Shown one piece after another: positions 1-14,529 of a DNA stretch of 64,000 nucleotides (its first letter is position 1; every line of letters begins with the position of its first letter). Location of the stretch: contig CAJNDS010002645.1 in the NCBI GenBank assembly GCA_905221605.1, positions 191,854 to 255,853 of the forward strand, in the 5' to 3' direction. Under the pieces are notes generated by a model, which saw only the letters and a program-made list of their open reading frames with translations, searched no databases and was not told where the DNA came from. Source of the DNA: Symbiodinium natans (Eukaryota; Sar; Dinophyceae; Suessiales; Symbiodiniaceae). Both the position numbers and the translations under genes were made by a program.

Positions 1-25
1 CTTTAAGCCAAGCAGACAAAGAAGA

Positions 26-2134
26 ATGTCGTCGTACAGCAAGTTTGGCAGAAGATTGTGGGTGAAGCTGCGAAAGAAGCTCTTTACCCAAGACCAACCT
101 TACGCCTTCCAACTGTCTAGGCTGAAAGCCTGGAACATTTTGTATGATCTCACCAGCCTTTCCAGAGCCTCGTTTGAGAGAGCGAGACAACTCCGGTCTC
201 AATCGTTTGTTGATGATGAGATTTACTCGCTCATAAGACTCAGTGCCAATCTTCAGGAACCTTTGCGAAGCAAAGCACGCATGATTCTGAAGTCTGTGGC
301 CGGCTATCGTAACATGACATGGCCGAAAGGATCTTTAGGGATCCAGTTGCAGTTTACTGCTGATGAAAGGTTTCCACAAAGGATGTCAAAATGGCTCCGG
401 TCGGTTATAATTCGGTTTAAGCATGTGCTTGTTCCGTTTCACTTACCGTCTGTGTCAGTTCGAGAAAAGCCACATCAGAGTCTCAAAGACTTCCTTCACA
501 ATGTCCAGCAATGGGATATGTGGCTCCAACATAATTCGTTTGAAGAAATTCCGTGCACCTGTCAGTTCTACAAGCGTGTTCTTCCAGATGAATGTTTCAC
601 GTCTGGGCATGTAACAGCTGGACTTGAGATGTTGAACCAACTGCATCCAGCATGCAGTCGTTTGGGAACAGGAAGCGCGTCTTCCACCTTCTTTCCAGCT
701 AAGCACAAATTCGTTTCGGTTAACTGCAAGACGTTTCACCTCTGGAGAAAGAAGCATGGCATACCGGTCAACGTTGAGACCGAATTTCAGGCTATGCTTG
801 AAGAAGAATGGTACTGGCACAACGTGGCACTTAAAAGCTTTCCTCGTCTCACATGGGCAGATGTTTCTGCCGTCAGGAAGCGTTTGCGTCGGGAGTTTGT
901 TGTGCATTGTGAGGACCACGAGCCCAATCATGTGATGGTATTTTGTCCTCAGTTTTACTTTCAGTCGGCCAGATGTACTTGGGATGATCCCGAGGTTTTT
1001 CACAATCTCGATGGAGACCCAGAGTCCTGGAGACAATGGGTTCTTCAACAAGTGCCAGGCTACCTTCGAAAGAAGTATCCCTGGGCCATTGATAGCAAAG
1101 GCAAGTTACCAAATGGGTTTGTTTTCTTGAAAAGGAAGAAGAAGTTCGCCAAAGGCAGAACTATCATTTCCTATTCGTTTACCCCGTTCAGTCGACTGTT
1201 GAAAGCCGCGTCCCACGCTATTGTCCTCATGATTAAAGTTACATGGGACAGAGCATTTGGACTTGAACCTACTCCCATTATTTGGCAGAGATTGCATGAG
1301 TTCTTTAAAAGAACTCCTGCAGAATCTCACCTGCTGGAAGTCAATGATGATCTTGTCGGTTTCTTTAATTCGGTGCCAAGAGAACAGATTCTTCATTCTC
1401 TTGATGCTTTGATTTCGAAGTATTTGTCTTTGGGATATCCTCCTGATATCACGGTGTCGCTTAAGAAGGCTGTCTGTACAGAAACAGCCTGGCCGGGAAA
1501 ACCCAAAGGAAAGTCGACCAAACAGGTCAAGTTCCTTAGGGTCCAAGACCTCCCAGACATTGTCCAGTTGTCTTTTCGTGCCGGCGTTTTTCAGGCCATT
1601 GGTCGCATTTTCAAACAGCACCGGGGTACGTGTATAGGAAATCAAATCAGCCCAGTGCTCAGCAGTCTCCCAGTTTTACAGCGGGAACTGTTTTGGCAGC
1701 AAGAGTGGGATTTTCAGCTCACCTCCTGCAAGTTCTTTGAAAGACAAGCATCACAAGCGTTTGTCTGCCGATACGTTGATAATCGACTTCTTATTTGTAC
1801 AGAACAAGAAGTTAATCTTCAGTGCTTTCGTGATTTCAAACATTTGTCTTTTTATGGGTCGACCATCCAGCTCGAGCCGGTTGATGATCATCACTTTCTG
1901 GGCTTCGACATTTCTGCTTCTAACCGGACTGTCACTTTTAAACAGCCGGTTAAGCCCTGGAAACTTAGGCATGTGTCCAGCGCAGGTTCGTGGTCAGCTC
2001 GGGCATCAGGCTTCTTTTCTCGTAAAGCCCTGATTGTACAGTTTGCGTGGCCACCGTCCTCGCGCAAACAGCAAGTCGAACATCTGCGCAATTTGTATTT
2101 GCGCCAGGGATTTCCGTTGCGAGTCTTGCAGTGA
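26..2134 (+). CDS. Reverse-transcriptase-like protein of a two-ORF retroelement (ORF1)
   Basis: A 702-residue uninterrupted frame. RT landmarks appear in order. The finger-motif stretch GRTIISYSF is near residue 377. A motif A-like NDDLVGFFNSVP follows, with D441/D442 and FF at 446-447. A motif B-like RGTCIGNQISP starts at R533. Motif C is RYVDN (Y583, D585, N586), and HFLGFD (623-628) resembles the palm-closing motifs D/E. The RYVD and G..ISP style is closest to Penelope-like or group II/retron-type RTs, which is family knowledge rather than a search result. The usual second Asp of motif C is Asn here. Residues 1-370 are basic and match no endonuclease that I recognise; no GIY-YIG is seen. 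The frame is open to the window edge upstream, so the true start may lie outside; the Met at 26 is the first available. The protein presumably copies the element's RNA together with ORF2, which starts 36 bases after this stop. Confidence 0.8.
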   Translation: MSSYSKFGRRLWVKLRKKLFTQDQPYAFQLSRLKAWNILYDLTSLSRASFERARQLRSQSFVDDEIYSLIRLSANLQEPLRSKARMILKSVAGYRNMTWPKGSLGIQLQFTADERFPQRMSKWLRSVIIRFKHVLVPFHLPSVSVREKPHQSLKDFLHNVQQWDMWLQHNSFEEIPCTCQFYKRVLPDECFTSGHVTAGLEMLNQLHPACSRLGTGSASSTFFPAKHKFVSVNCKTFHLWRKKHGIPVNVETEFQAMLEEEWYWHNVALKSFPRLTWADVSAVRKRLRREFVVHCEDHEPNHVMVFCPQFYFQSARCTWDDPEVFHNLDGDPESWRQWVLQQVPGYLRKKYPWAIDSKGKLPNGFVFLKRKKKFAKGRTIISYSFTPFSRLLKAASHAIVLMIKVTWDRAFGLEPTPIIWQRLHEFFKRTPAESHLLEVNDDLVGFFNSVPREQILHSLDALISKYLSLGYPPDITVSLKKAVCTETAWPGKPKGKSTKQVKFLRVQDLPDIVQLSFRAGVFQAIGRIFKQHRGTCIGNQISPVLSSLPVLQRELFWQQEWDFQLTSCKFFERQASQAFVCRYVDNRLLICTEQEVNLQCFRDFKHLSFYGSTIQLEPVDDHHFLGFDISASNRTVTFKQPVKPWKLRHVSSAGSWSARASGFFSRKALIVQFAWPPSSRKQQVEHLRNLYLRQGFPLRVLQ

Positions 2135-2169
2135 AAATGTAAATCTGTCTGCGCAGTTCAGTTACATGT

Positions 2170-4245
2170 TTGCCCTCTGCCAGGGTGCATCTCTGTACAC
2201 GCATCTTTCAAAATTCCTTCACTTCAGGATCAAGTTGTAGACTTTGCTTCGAGCATTCTTTCGCCATGTCCTATGTCTTCCATTTTCATTGTGGAAGCAA
2301 TGAGAACAGCCCTGCAGCCAGCGTGCAATCGTCAAACTCGGCGAGGCCGCCTGCGCTAACGGCCAGACCCTGGATGGCTGAAAGCCCTCCAGCCCCACCG
2401 CCCCCCAGACCCAGATGCCAGTTCTTTTCACCCTTTCAAGACATCACCTTCAAGGCCAAATCAGACCATCGGTCTAGATCCAGGTCAAGGTCCGTCAGGC
2501 GGCGACATAGAGCGCGACCTTCCCACAGAGAACCGCCTTCTGTGGAAATCCCGCCAGGTGATTTTTCGGAAGCACATATTCCTCAGCAAGCGTGGCTGCG
2601 ACAGCCAGCGCAACCCAGAGTTCTTCAGCCACCGGCATCGCCATTTTTCCCCCCGCTGCCGAAGCAACCGCCCCCGCTGCCAGTGCCACAGGTTGGCCCT
2701 CCTGGCGATTTCGGCTTTCTAGGCTACTGGCCAGCGCCCCCATTGTTTCACCCGCCGCCCCTGCTACCTGCCCCGCCTGTGCAGCAACAACCAGTTCATC
2801 AATTTCCTGCGCGGCATGTTTATCAGTGGCATCCTCCTGCACGCAACCCTGCGGTCCCTCCTGCAGGTGTTCCAACGCCCGCAGCGCAGCCATTCTTGCA
2901 GCCGCCCTGCCCGAGCCGTGGAGTCAGAAACCCTCAGCAGCCTGTGACCCCTCCCAAAAAAGGTGCTACATCTGGCCGTGAAGCAACAGGTCAGCTCATT
3001 CGCAAAGACTCCCGTTTCGATCTTGCAGCTTTTACCTCACAGAAGCTGTCTCAAACCAACAAGTCAGCAGCACAGGCAGGAGAACTCACGGCAGCCGAGA
3101 ACCAGCTTTTCAAGGATGTCATGCAAGCCTCTGCGCTGGAGTTGGAAGATCAGATCGCGGGACGAGATCCCCGTGACACATTCGTAGTCGAAGAGCCGCT
3201 CACGCCTTTTTTGGATTACTGCTTCTTGATCTACCAGACCAAAGCTCTCAGAAGCTCTGATGCTTGGTTGCTGTACACCAGATCTCAGTCTCAATGTGGG
3301 ACAGGGCGTAAGCAAGCCGCAAGAATGTGGGTCCGAGAATGGCAGCTTTGCACCAACACTGACATTCGTCAAATTTTGGACTTCTTGCTTTCTCGTTTTC
3401 CGGAAGGGCTCCCCCCAAATTCGGTGGACTCACAGACCCTTCGGAAATTTTGTCAGATGCTTTGGAGTTCCAAGTGCCCAATCTTTGATACGTTTCGAGC
3501 AGAAGCAAGCACTTTTTCCTCTCCTGCGGCTGAAAGTAGTGTGCTTGTGTTTCCGGTGGCTGGTTTTCCTGGGCCGCCTCCGTCGCCCGATCAGTGGTAT
3601 CAATGGGCACATGGCACTGATAGCGCCGGAGCCATTGGAATTTTATCGTCGGGGAGAATTCTGCCTACTGCAAAGCAGACCCTCCATCTGAAACCCCCGC
3701 AAAGCAGTTGGTCATTTTTCTGTAAAGTACTGACCACGCCTGATTGGGAGGAAGCTCGCAACGAATTTGTGAGCAACATGCATTGGTCCACAAAGAACAG
3801 TTGCGGAGTGGTATTTTCAGGCAGAGTCGGAGGCGCAGCCCATAAGGCTCAGGGTGCTAACACAGTTTTGGAAAATGCTTTGGGCAGGTTTCACCCAGTT
3901 GTGCATTCACCGTCTAAGACGGACAAGAGGTGGTGCGTCAGAACAACTGCGGCCCGTATAGACGTCATCTATATCGTTTCCAGCATGCACTCGTTGGATT
4001 TTCCGTTCGAGCCTTCCTTGGCTTCCAAGAAGTCCAACAAGCCATTGGATGACCCTATCGGTCTCCCTCTCGCAATCCAAGACGCTGGAATTGATGATAG
4101 CTGGGGCAAGTGGCTTCCCCAAGGCTCCTCCGAAGCATCCCAGCAAGTTCCTCCAGCAGCGAATTCAGCCATGGTAGCAGAAATTCCTGCTACAGATGAA
4201 GAGCCTGATTTGATGGCTAGCTTTCACTCGTTTCAAGAATCCTGA
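2170..4245 (+). CDS. ORF2 of the retroelement: RS/proline-rich protein with HGT (ADP-ribosyltransferase-like) domain
   Basis: A 691-residue frame directly downstream of the RT, in a different frame, separated by 35 bases. Met at 2170 is the first start; Met at 2266 (MSYVFHF) is an alternative. Residues about 97-123 are Arg/Ser-rich (RSRSRSRSVRRR), resembling RNA-binding or splicing-type RS tails. Residues about 125-270 are extremely Pro-rich. The C-terminal 400 residues look globular. WAHGTDSAGAIGILSSGRI begins at W479, with H481-G482-T483. Downstream come CGVVFSGR and a strand-like IDVIYIVSS. An HGT followed by 'ILSSGRILP' is how Tpt1/PARP-type ADP-ribosyltransferase folds often begin, but I cannot place the later catalytic residues, so that reading is tentative. 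It could instead be an element-specific nucleoprotein. The tail is acidic. Tight coupling to the RT suggests one bicistronic transcript. Confidence 0.72.
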   Translation: MPSARVHLCTRIFQNSFTSGSSCRLCFEHSFAMSYVFHFHCGSNENSPAASVQSSNSARPPALTARPWMAESPPAPPPPRPRCQFFSPFQDITFKAKSDHRSRSRSRSVRRRHRARPSHREPPSVEIPPGDFSEAHIPQQAWLRQPAQPRVLQPPASPFFPPLPKQPPPLPVPQVGPPGDFGFLGYWPAPPLFHPPPLLPAPPVQQQPVHQFPARHVYQWHPPARNPAVPPAGVPTPAAQPFLQPPCPSRGVRNPQQPVTPPKKGATSGREATGQLIRKDSRFDLAAFTSQKLSQTNKSAAQAGELTAAENQLFKDVMQASALELEDQIAGRDPRDTFVVEEPLTPFLDYCFLIYQTKALRSSDAWLLYTRSQSQCGTGRKQAARMWVREWQLCTNTDIRQILDFLLSRFPEGLPPNSVDSQTLRKFCQMLWSSKCPIFDTFRAEASTFSSPAAESSVLVFPVAGFPGPPPSPDQWYQWAHGTDSAGAIGILSSGRILPTAKQTLHLKPPQSSWSFFCKVLTTPDWEEARNEFVSNMHWSTKNSCGVVFSGRVGGAAHKAQGANTVLENALGRFHPVVHSPSKTDKRWCVRTTAARIDVIYIVSSMHSLDFPFEPSLASKKSNKPLDDPIGLPLAIQDAGIDDSWGKWLPQGSSEASQQVPPAANSAMVAEIPATDEEPDLMASFHSFQES

Positions 4246-4446
4246 TCCTGCAATTTGGCTTCGCCGCTGTCTGTGCCAAAACGTATCGCCTGTTTTTTGT
4301 AGTCGCGTGCGTGTGTTGCTTGTTCAGTCAGTGCATGAGCAGCTTTCTGAGCTCAGTTCAATATCAGATCAAGATCGTCATATTTGAGGTCGTTTTCCAG
4401 ATCTGTTCGACCGTACCGATAGAGCCCATATTAACGTTGCTGCGTT

Positions 4447-4606
4447 CGGGTGGACCCGGCGTAGGGGGGTGGGGTGGTTGACAGGCGCTGCCGTGTCTTC
4501 GGCCCGCGGCCTCGGCTAGCTGTACTCGGGTGTACCCGGTGCAGAGGGGGAGGGGCGGTTGACGGGCATGGCTGCGTCTTCCGCCCGCGACCTCGAGTGT
4601 GAGGGA
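4447..4606 (+). repeat. Two-copy 80-bp tandem repeat downstream of the RT unit
   Basis: Two diverged copies with a period of exactly 80 bases start at 4447 (CGGGTGGACCCGG) and 4527 (CGGGTGTACCCGG). Each holds a short internal palindrome (CGGGT..ACCCG), a G-rich stretch, GGTTGAC and GTCTTC.GCCCGCG.CCTCG. The repeat lies in the 3' untranslated part of the retroelement unit. A subterminal repeat or RNA structure is possible; no function is shown by sequence alone. Confidence 0.8.
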
Positions 4607-5008
4607 GTGCTCGTCACTGTAAGACGTGCCAATGTTCGATGTTTGGCGGTCTCTTGAGTCCTAAAAGGATGTTTTGACCTGCAGTCACGAGCCTACTGCC
4701 CAATTCCAGCCGGCGTCTGACGCTGGTGAATTTGGCGTCCGTGACACGCATGAACCGCACCTAGTTGCTCCAGATAGGGCTTGTGCCGCCCTCACAAGTA
4801 GCGGTGGTCTTCGAACGACTTGTCCCTTTGAGGGCGACCGATATCCAAATCTCCGATGAGTTCGGTGTCGAGTTTGCCTCGTGCTTTTTTTCGCAGCCAT
4901 TGTTGTCCAACCTCCGGTGATACTTATGTTGGCTGCCTCCTGAAAAGGTTTCTCCCTTGCTCGTTGGGCAACGTCGAATTTCGTGTTCATGTCAAGGATC
5001 GATGTTGC

Positions 5009-5212
5009 GCATATAAAAGCATATGCTTACCCTGCTTCGGCAGGGTGTGTGTGGGGAAAGCCTGTTACCAAGGTCGTAATGCAGCTGCCTCCGTTGTGCG
5101 TTTCAGCTTCTCACCTTTTCATTTTGAATGCGCAGGGGCGTCAGGCCCAATGCACCTACCTGACGCAACGAAGCTACGGTGCATTGGGGGATGGGTGGTC
5201 TGATCAACCACC
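5009..5212 (+). other. Cluster of perfect hairpins and interleaved complementary segments (probable structured RNA)
   Basis: Four perfect pairings lie within 204 bases. GCATAT/ATATGC is at 5009-5014/5021-5026. ACCCTGC/GCAGGGT is at 5029-5035/5040-5046, closing a TTCG tetraloop. GCGTCAGG/CCTGACGC is at 5138-5145/5159-5166. CCCAATGCACC/GGTGCATTGGG is at 5146-5156/5178-5188, interleaved with the previous pair. GGTGGT/ACCACC at 5194-5199/5207-5212 adds a further stem. The interleaved 8-bp and 11-bp helices cannot both form fully because no linker separates their 5' strands, so they look like a two-state switch or a partly melted pseudoknot. The position after ORF2 suggests the 3' end of the retroelement RNA, where many RTs recognise their template; that role is inference. 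Confidence 0.6.
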
Positions 5213-5376
5213 TGTACCTGCCTTCTAACAAGATATAAAGTGCTGGTTGTGATGTTTAGGAAGCTGTGCAACATCATTGTTTCGTAACTTTATCTAGAGT
5301 GAACTCACGTGGGGTTCATGCAGGCTCTGCCTTGAAGTCTTCACCTCTGAAACATCAAGTGACCAGAGGGAGGATT

Positions 5377-10460
<5,084 letters not shown>

Positions 10461-10555
10461 ATTTCAAGCAGAGTCAGGCAGAGCCCTCTGCAATGCGAAT
10501 GGTAACATCACTCCAACCCGCGAGCAACCATAAACAGCTCCACTACCAGCAGGAA

Positions 10556-10706
10556 GGCGTGCAACAACAACCACAACATGAAGAAAAATCACAACAACAA
10601 ACAGAACCACAACCACGAACAACACACAAACATAACCACAACAAAACAACAAACAAAACCACTACCACAGCCACAACAGCCACAACCACAACCACAACCA
10701 CAACAG
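10556..10706 (+). repeat. CAA/CCACAA-rich low-complexity tract
   Basis: Imperfect CAACAA, CCACAA and ACAACC units with almost no G on the plus strand. It reads as Gln/Thr/Asn or Val/Leu low complexity in every frame. Confidence 0.9.
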
Positions 10707-10889
10707 TTGGCTTCAAGGAAGTCATACTCGGACCCCTAAGGAATTACCTTGAAGAGGTTCCCTTCATATACTCCTAATATGTCCCTTACAGTGGCTTCTG
10801 CCAAGTGGAGGCCCAACTCTCCTAAGCCTTGCCGAGGCACTGTTGGCAGAAAGTCGGATCCAGCCTTGGCCCCCATTCTGCTCTTCTGG

Positions 10890-11125
10890 ACTACTACTGC
10901 TATGACTGTACTGCTATGGCTACTGCTATTGCTGCTGCTACTGGTACTGCTACCCACTACCACCACCAGCACCTCCACCAGCACCACCACCACCAGCGCC
11001 AGCACCACCACGACCACTACCACAAACACTACCACAAACACTACCACTCCCGCTACTACAACCACCACCACCACCACTACTACCACCACTACTACCACTA
11101 CCGCTCCTACCACTACCACTACCCA
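10890..11125 (+). repeat. ACC/ACT triplet-repeat tract
   Basis: Imperfect CTGCTA and then ACCACC/ACTACC triplets, strongly strand-asymmetric (C+A versus G+T). The flanks 10736-10880 and 11130-11230 are open in several frames on both strands, and I do not see a supported gene. Confidence 0.9.
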
Positions 11126-11868
11126 GATTCTTACGATGTGTGTGAACCTCAAGCGCATCTCCCGGGGTCGCCGCAGGCCGTGGTCCGCCCCGTCGATCCA
11201 GATGGCAGCTGCAGAATCAAAACACATGGGTAGGTCTCTTCAGCAGGGTCCCTTTCTGGGTTTAGGGTTTGGGGTTTAGGGCTTAGGGTTTAGGACTTTA
11301 CGGCCAGCAAGATGCAAAGCCTAGAAGTGTAGAGTGTAGAGAACTACACACATGCTCGCCGCACACGAACTCACCACACGCATGGGGGTTGACATGATCG
11401 TTTAGGGGTTTGAGTTTGGGGCTTATGAGTACATTCCTTGTAGTTTAGGGCTTATGAGTCTGTTGCTTTTAGTTTAGGGTCTATGAGCATATACCGTTTA
11501 GTTTTGGATGTTCCATGGTTTAGATCAACAGCCCTCAACCCACCCCCTACATGGCTGGCACCGGCAAGTCGCCTGTGTCCAAGCCACTGCGCTCCTGTCG
11601 CCAGTCCATCCTGATGCTAGCAGGTGCTCTGGCTGTACTGTCACTATTCCCAGTTTTAATATCAGAAAGTCTTATTAGAACTTATTGCTATTTTATTATT
11701 ATCATTATCACTATTATCATTTTTATTGTTATTGTCATTATTAGCAGCATTGACATTTAGCGATGCTTTTGCTTCTGACATCTTGCAGAGGATCTGAGAG
11801 AGCGGCCAGGCCCGCAACTCCGAGGGCACAGGAGGCGTTCGCAAGGAGTCGTAGGGTCCTGGCCCCAA

Positions 11869-11931
11869 TTTAGGGTTTAGGGTTTAGGGTTTAGGGTTTA
11901 GGGTTTAGGGTTTAGGGTTTAGGGTTTAGGG
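11869..11931 (+). repeat. Interstitial telomere array, (TTTAGGG)9
   Basis: Nine perfect TTTAGGG units (63 bases), ending in GCCC. A shorter degenerate run (GGGTTTAGGG variants) lies at 11258-11295. Plant/alveolate-type telomere sequence far from any chromosome end. Confidence 0.97.
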
Positions 11932-13640
11932 CCCAAATTCCCAAAGGCCCCCATACTACCAGCTCCCAGAGGCTGCAGGGAGCGCTTCCCACGCAACTGC
12001 CGAGCCTAGCAAGGAGCCACCGCGAACGAACTTGGCCATGAAGATCTTCGCTGCATCTGCAGTCTCTGTGGCACACGACCTACGGTATCACGGCACTAGG
12101 CTCAAAATACGCCAACCCCGAGCCAATGAAACAGTTGTTTCGGCGATGAACACACATGTAAGGGCTCGGCGCGTGCACGGAACGCATGTTCACCTACCGT
12201 GGCGAAGTGAGCTTACCAGCTCACAGCTCACCTCCACTCTACGGAACACTCCCAGCACGGCACGGATGGCCTTGCTGTCGCCCAGGAGGTGGTAGTAGAG
12301 AAGCGCATCCCCTTTGCCTCAGTCAGTCAGCCGTGGCTTCAGCAGGCCAAGGGAGAGTCTGCGCTGAGCTTGCTGGCGGAGCCGCAACGGAGCCTTCGCA
12401 CGATTGAACAGCAAGCGGACAAGCGAACAAGCGACGTGCAGTGGTTGATGTTGATAGATATGGTTCATCATATGATTGATAAGCATGCGGTGCATGTGCC
12501 TGTCTTCTTTTCGACCTACCTTCTGACTTAGCTGCACTTATATGACCTTCAACAAACCTCTGCATTCAGCATTCTGTTCAAGGCCCCTCGGCTCTGGCGG
12601 TCGCGGCCTTGCGGCAGACCTCTGCAAAGGCTTCGTCCAGGTAGCCTTACGGTAGCCAGCCGAGCATGGGTTGGGGGCAGACAACTCAGGGCACCCGGTC
12701 AAATTGATCCTTCCACGTCCGATCGGCCCAGTTCAGGCCATGGGAGGCTGCAGTTGAGGCACGGGCCCAGCGACTTGAAGCTTCGCCCGGTCCCGCTTCC
12801 GCGCCACGGCAGCTCGTTACCCTGAGCAGCTCGATTTGTGGAGGGGTTGTTCTGAATTAGGGCCTTCCTCCATACCAGATTTCCTGATTCAAGCAGCTCC
12901 CACACGGAAAACCCACCTGAGTGCTCCCCTCTCTGGCTTTCTGCGGGTGATTTTCACAGGAAGTCCTCTGCCTCCTTGGTGAGCTTCTCAACAAGATTCT
13001 CATCCTGGCCCGCTGCGCAGGGCAACACAGCAACTCTCTGGGACAAAGAACCCCCGAATGCTCCTCCGCAAGGGCATGCGCTGCAGGCCTCAGACGGACC
13101 AGCTTACAGGGTCTAAAGTTGACAGGGGCTGGACACGGTACACGTCGACGCTCGAGAAAACACGAGCTGCGCGCCACTTTGCCAGAGGAAAAGCCACGCC
13201 CACGGGGTCGTCCCGCAGTCGCACCAAGACCTGGCCAGGGCTTAAAGTACCAGAACAATGCAAAGATTAGACGCAGGCGATACAAACCTTTGCATCTCAG
13301 CAGTGCTTGCGCGCAATACAGGCAGTAATGAACTGCACGTCCCTCACGCAACGGAACCATCAACATCGTTTCTCGTTTCATTGCTACTGTCGGTATCTTA
13401 TTATGAAGAATCATGGTAGTAACAGTACTACGTGCCTATTGTTACAGCTGTGCGTGTTTGTCTCCAAAAATGGTACCTGTTTACTGTCATTGCTGTGGCT
13501 ATTTGCCCCCTTACCCTGACTAGGGCTCCTCAGGCCGAGACCGTGGCGATGCGCGGCGGGAACTGGAAAGCGTGACAAGGGTGGTGAGTTTTCCAGCCGG
13601 CTTGCAGAGTGACTTGCACCGAGGGGTTCATGAACACTAC
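11932..13640. other. No supportable gene
   Basis: Apart from a few AT-richer patches (for example 13370-13500), nothing with a recognisable motif is seen on either strand. Confidence 0.4.
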
Positions 13641-13647
13641 AGGCACC

Positions 13648-13853
13648 TGAACCCTAAACCCTAAACAACGGCATCTATGCGCAGACTGTCAAGAGCCGCG
13701 ACTGCGCCTGGAAGTGGTGGTACGTGTCCATGTGAAGATCTTGCCCTGCACAGAAACAAATGCATCCTAAACCCTAAAGCCTAAGCCCTAAAGCCTAAGC
13801 GCTATAGCCTAAGCGCTATAGCCCTAAACCCCAAACCCTAAACCCTAAACCGT
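13648..13853 (-). repeat. Degenerate CCCTAAA telomere-like blocks
   Basis: Short runs of CCCTAAA with variants CCCTAAG, CCTAAGC and GCTATAG at 13648-13665 and 13767-13853. The variants show decay of an originally regular array. Confidence 0.85.
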
Positions 13854-13967
13854 CCAACTTTCGTGGCTGACTGAGGCCTCTAGACATTCTAGGGCTACGG
13901 GGAACTCAAGGGCTACCGGGGCATTGGGGGGGGGGGGGGGGGGGGCATCATGTCTGAGGGTTGGGAT

Positions 13968-14147
13968 GTTCCCCCTTCTACTCACAGTCCTCAATAGTGG
14001 ATTCTAGTACCCCCGATGATCATCCTTAAACTAACAGCCCTTAACAGGGGGATTCTCGTACCCCCCTAATTATATTACTTACACTAAAAAAGCCCTTAAA
14101 AAAGGGGATTCTAGTACCCCCCCCCCTTTATAACGAGTAAAGGGGAG
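13968..14147. mobile_element. Foldback/MITE-like element, long copy
   Basis: It starts GGGATGTTCCCCCTTCTACTC, runs through three internal repeats of GGATTCT.GTACCCC, and ends in an inverted GAGTAAAGGGGAGC. The outer arms match the palindromic elements at 33943 and 34396. A G20 homopolymer (13926-13945) lies just upstream. It has no coding capacity and is probably a non-autonomous element. Confidence 0.7.
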
Positions 14148-14202
14148 CTGTTTTTGTTTCGCCTACATGGGGGAAGAAGAAGATCCCCGTCTCTGAAGGG
14201 CC

Positions 14203-14295
14203 CCCTAAACCCTAAACCCTAAACCCCAAACCCTAAAGCCTAAACCCCAAACCCTAAACCCTAAACCCTAAACCCTAAACCCTAAACCCTAAACC
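14203..14295 (-). repeat. Interstitial CCCTAAA array
   Basis: Mostly perfect CCCTAAA with CCCCAAA and CCTAAAG variants, followed by A-rich sequence. Confidence 0.95.
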
Positions 14296-14439
14296 CACGA
14301 AAAAAAAAAAAGCCCCTAAGCCTCGGCGATTCTTGTCCCAGTGGAAGAGCCAGGCTTCCTCCACGTGGTCCTCTTCTTCGGCGCTTCTTCTTCGGGTTTT
14401 TTTGTTGGAGGGTTCATGGTTGGGAGAAGATCAAAAACT

Positions 14440-14529
14440 TTTAGGGTTTAGGGTTTAGGGTTTAGGGTTTAGGGTTTAGGGTTTAGGGTTTAGGGTTTAG
14501 GGTTTAGGGTTTAGGGTTTAGGGTTTAGG
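14440..14529 (+). repeat. Interstitial (TTTAGGG)~13 array
   Basis: About 13 near-perfect TTTAGGG units, oriented opposite to the CCCTAAA array 150 bases upstream. The two converge as an inverted pair. Confidence 0.97.

Noticed and set aside
455-2091. Antisense frames of 60-198 codons under the RT gene
   Set aside because: Shadows of the RT coding sequence; no motif and no continuity.
5138-5212. HDV-like or hammerhead ribozyme in the hairpin cluster
   Set aside because: The interleaving resembles HDV P1/P2 but there is no room for P3 between the strands. CTGATCA near 5200 lacks the CUGANGA/GAAA core of a hammerhead.
11869-11931. True chromosome end
   Set aside because: The array is only nine units and is flanked on both sides by tens of kilobases of ordinary sequence; many similar arrays exist in both orientations.
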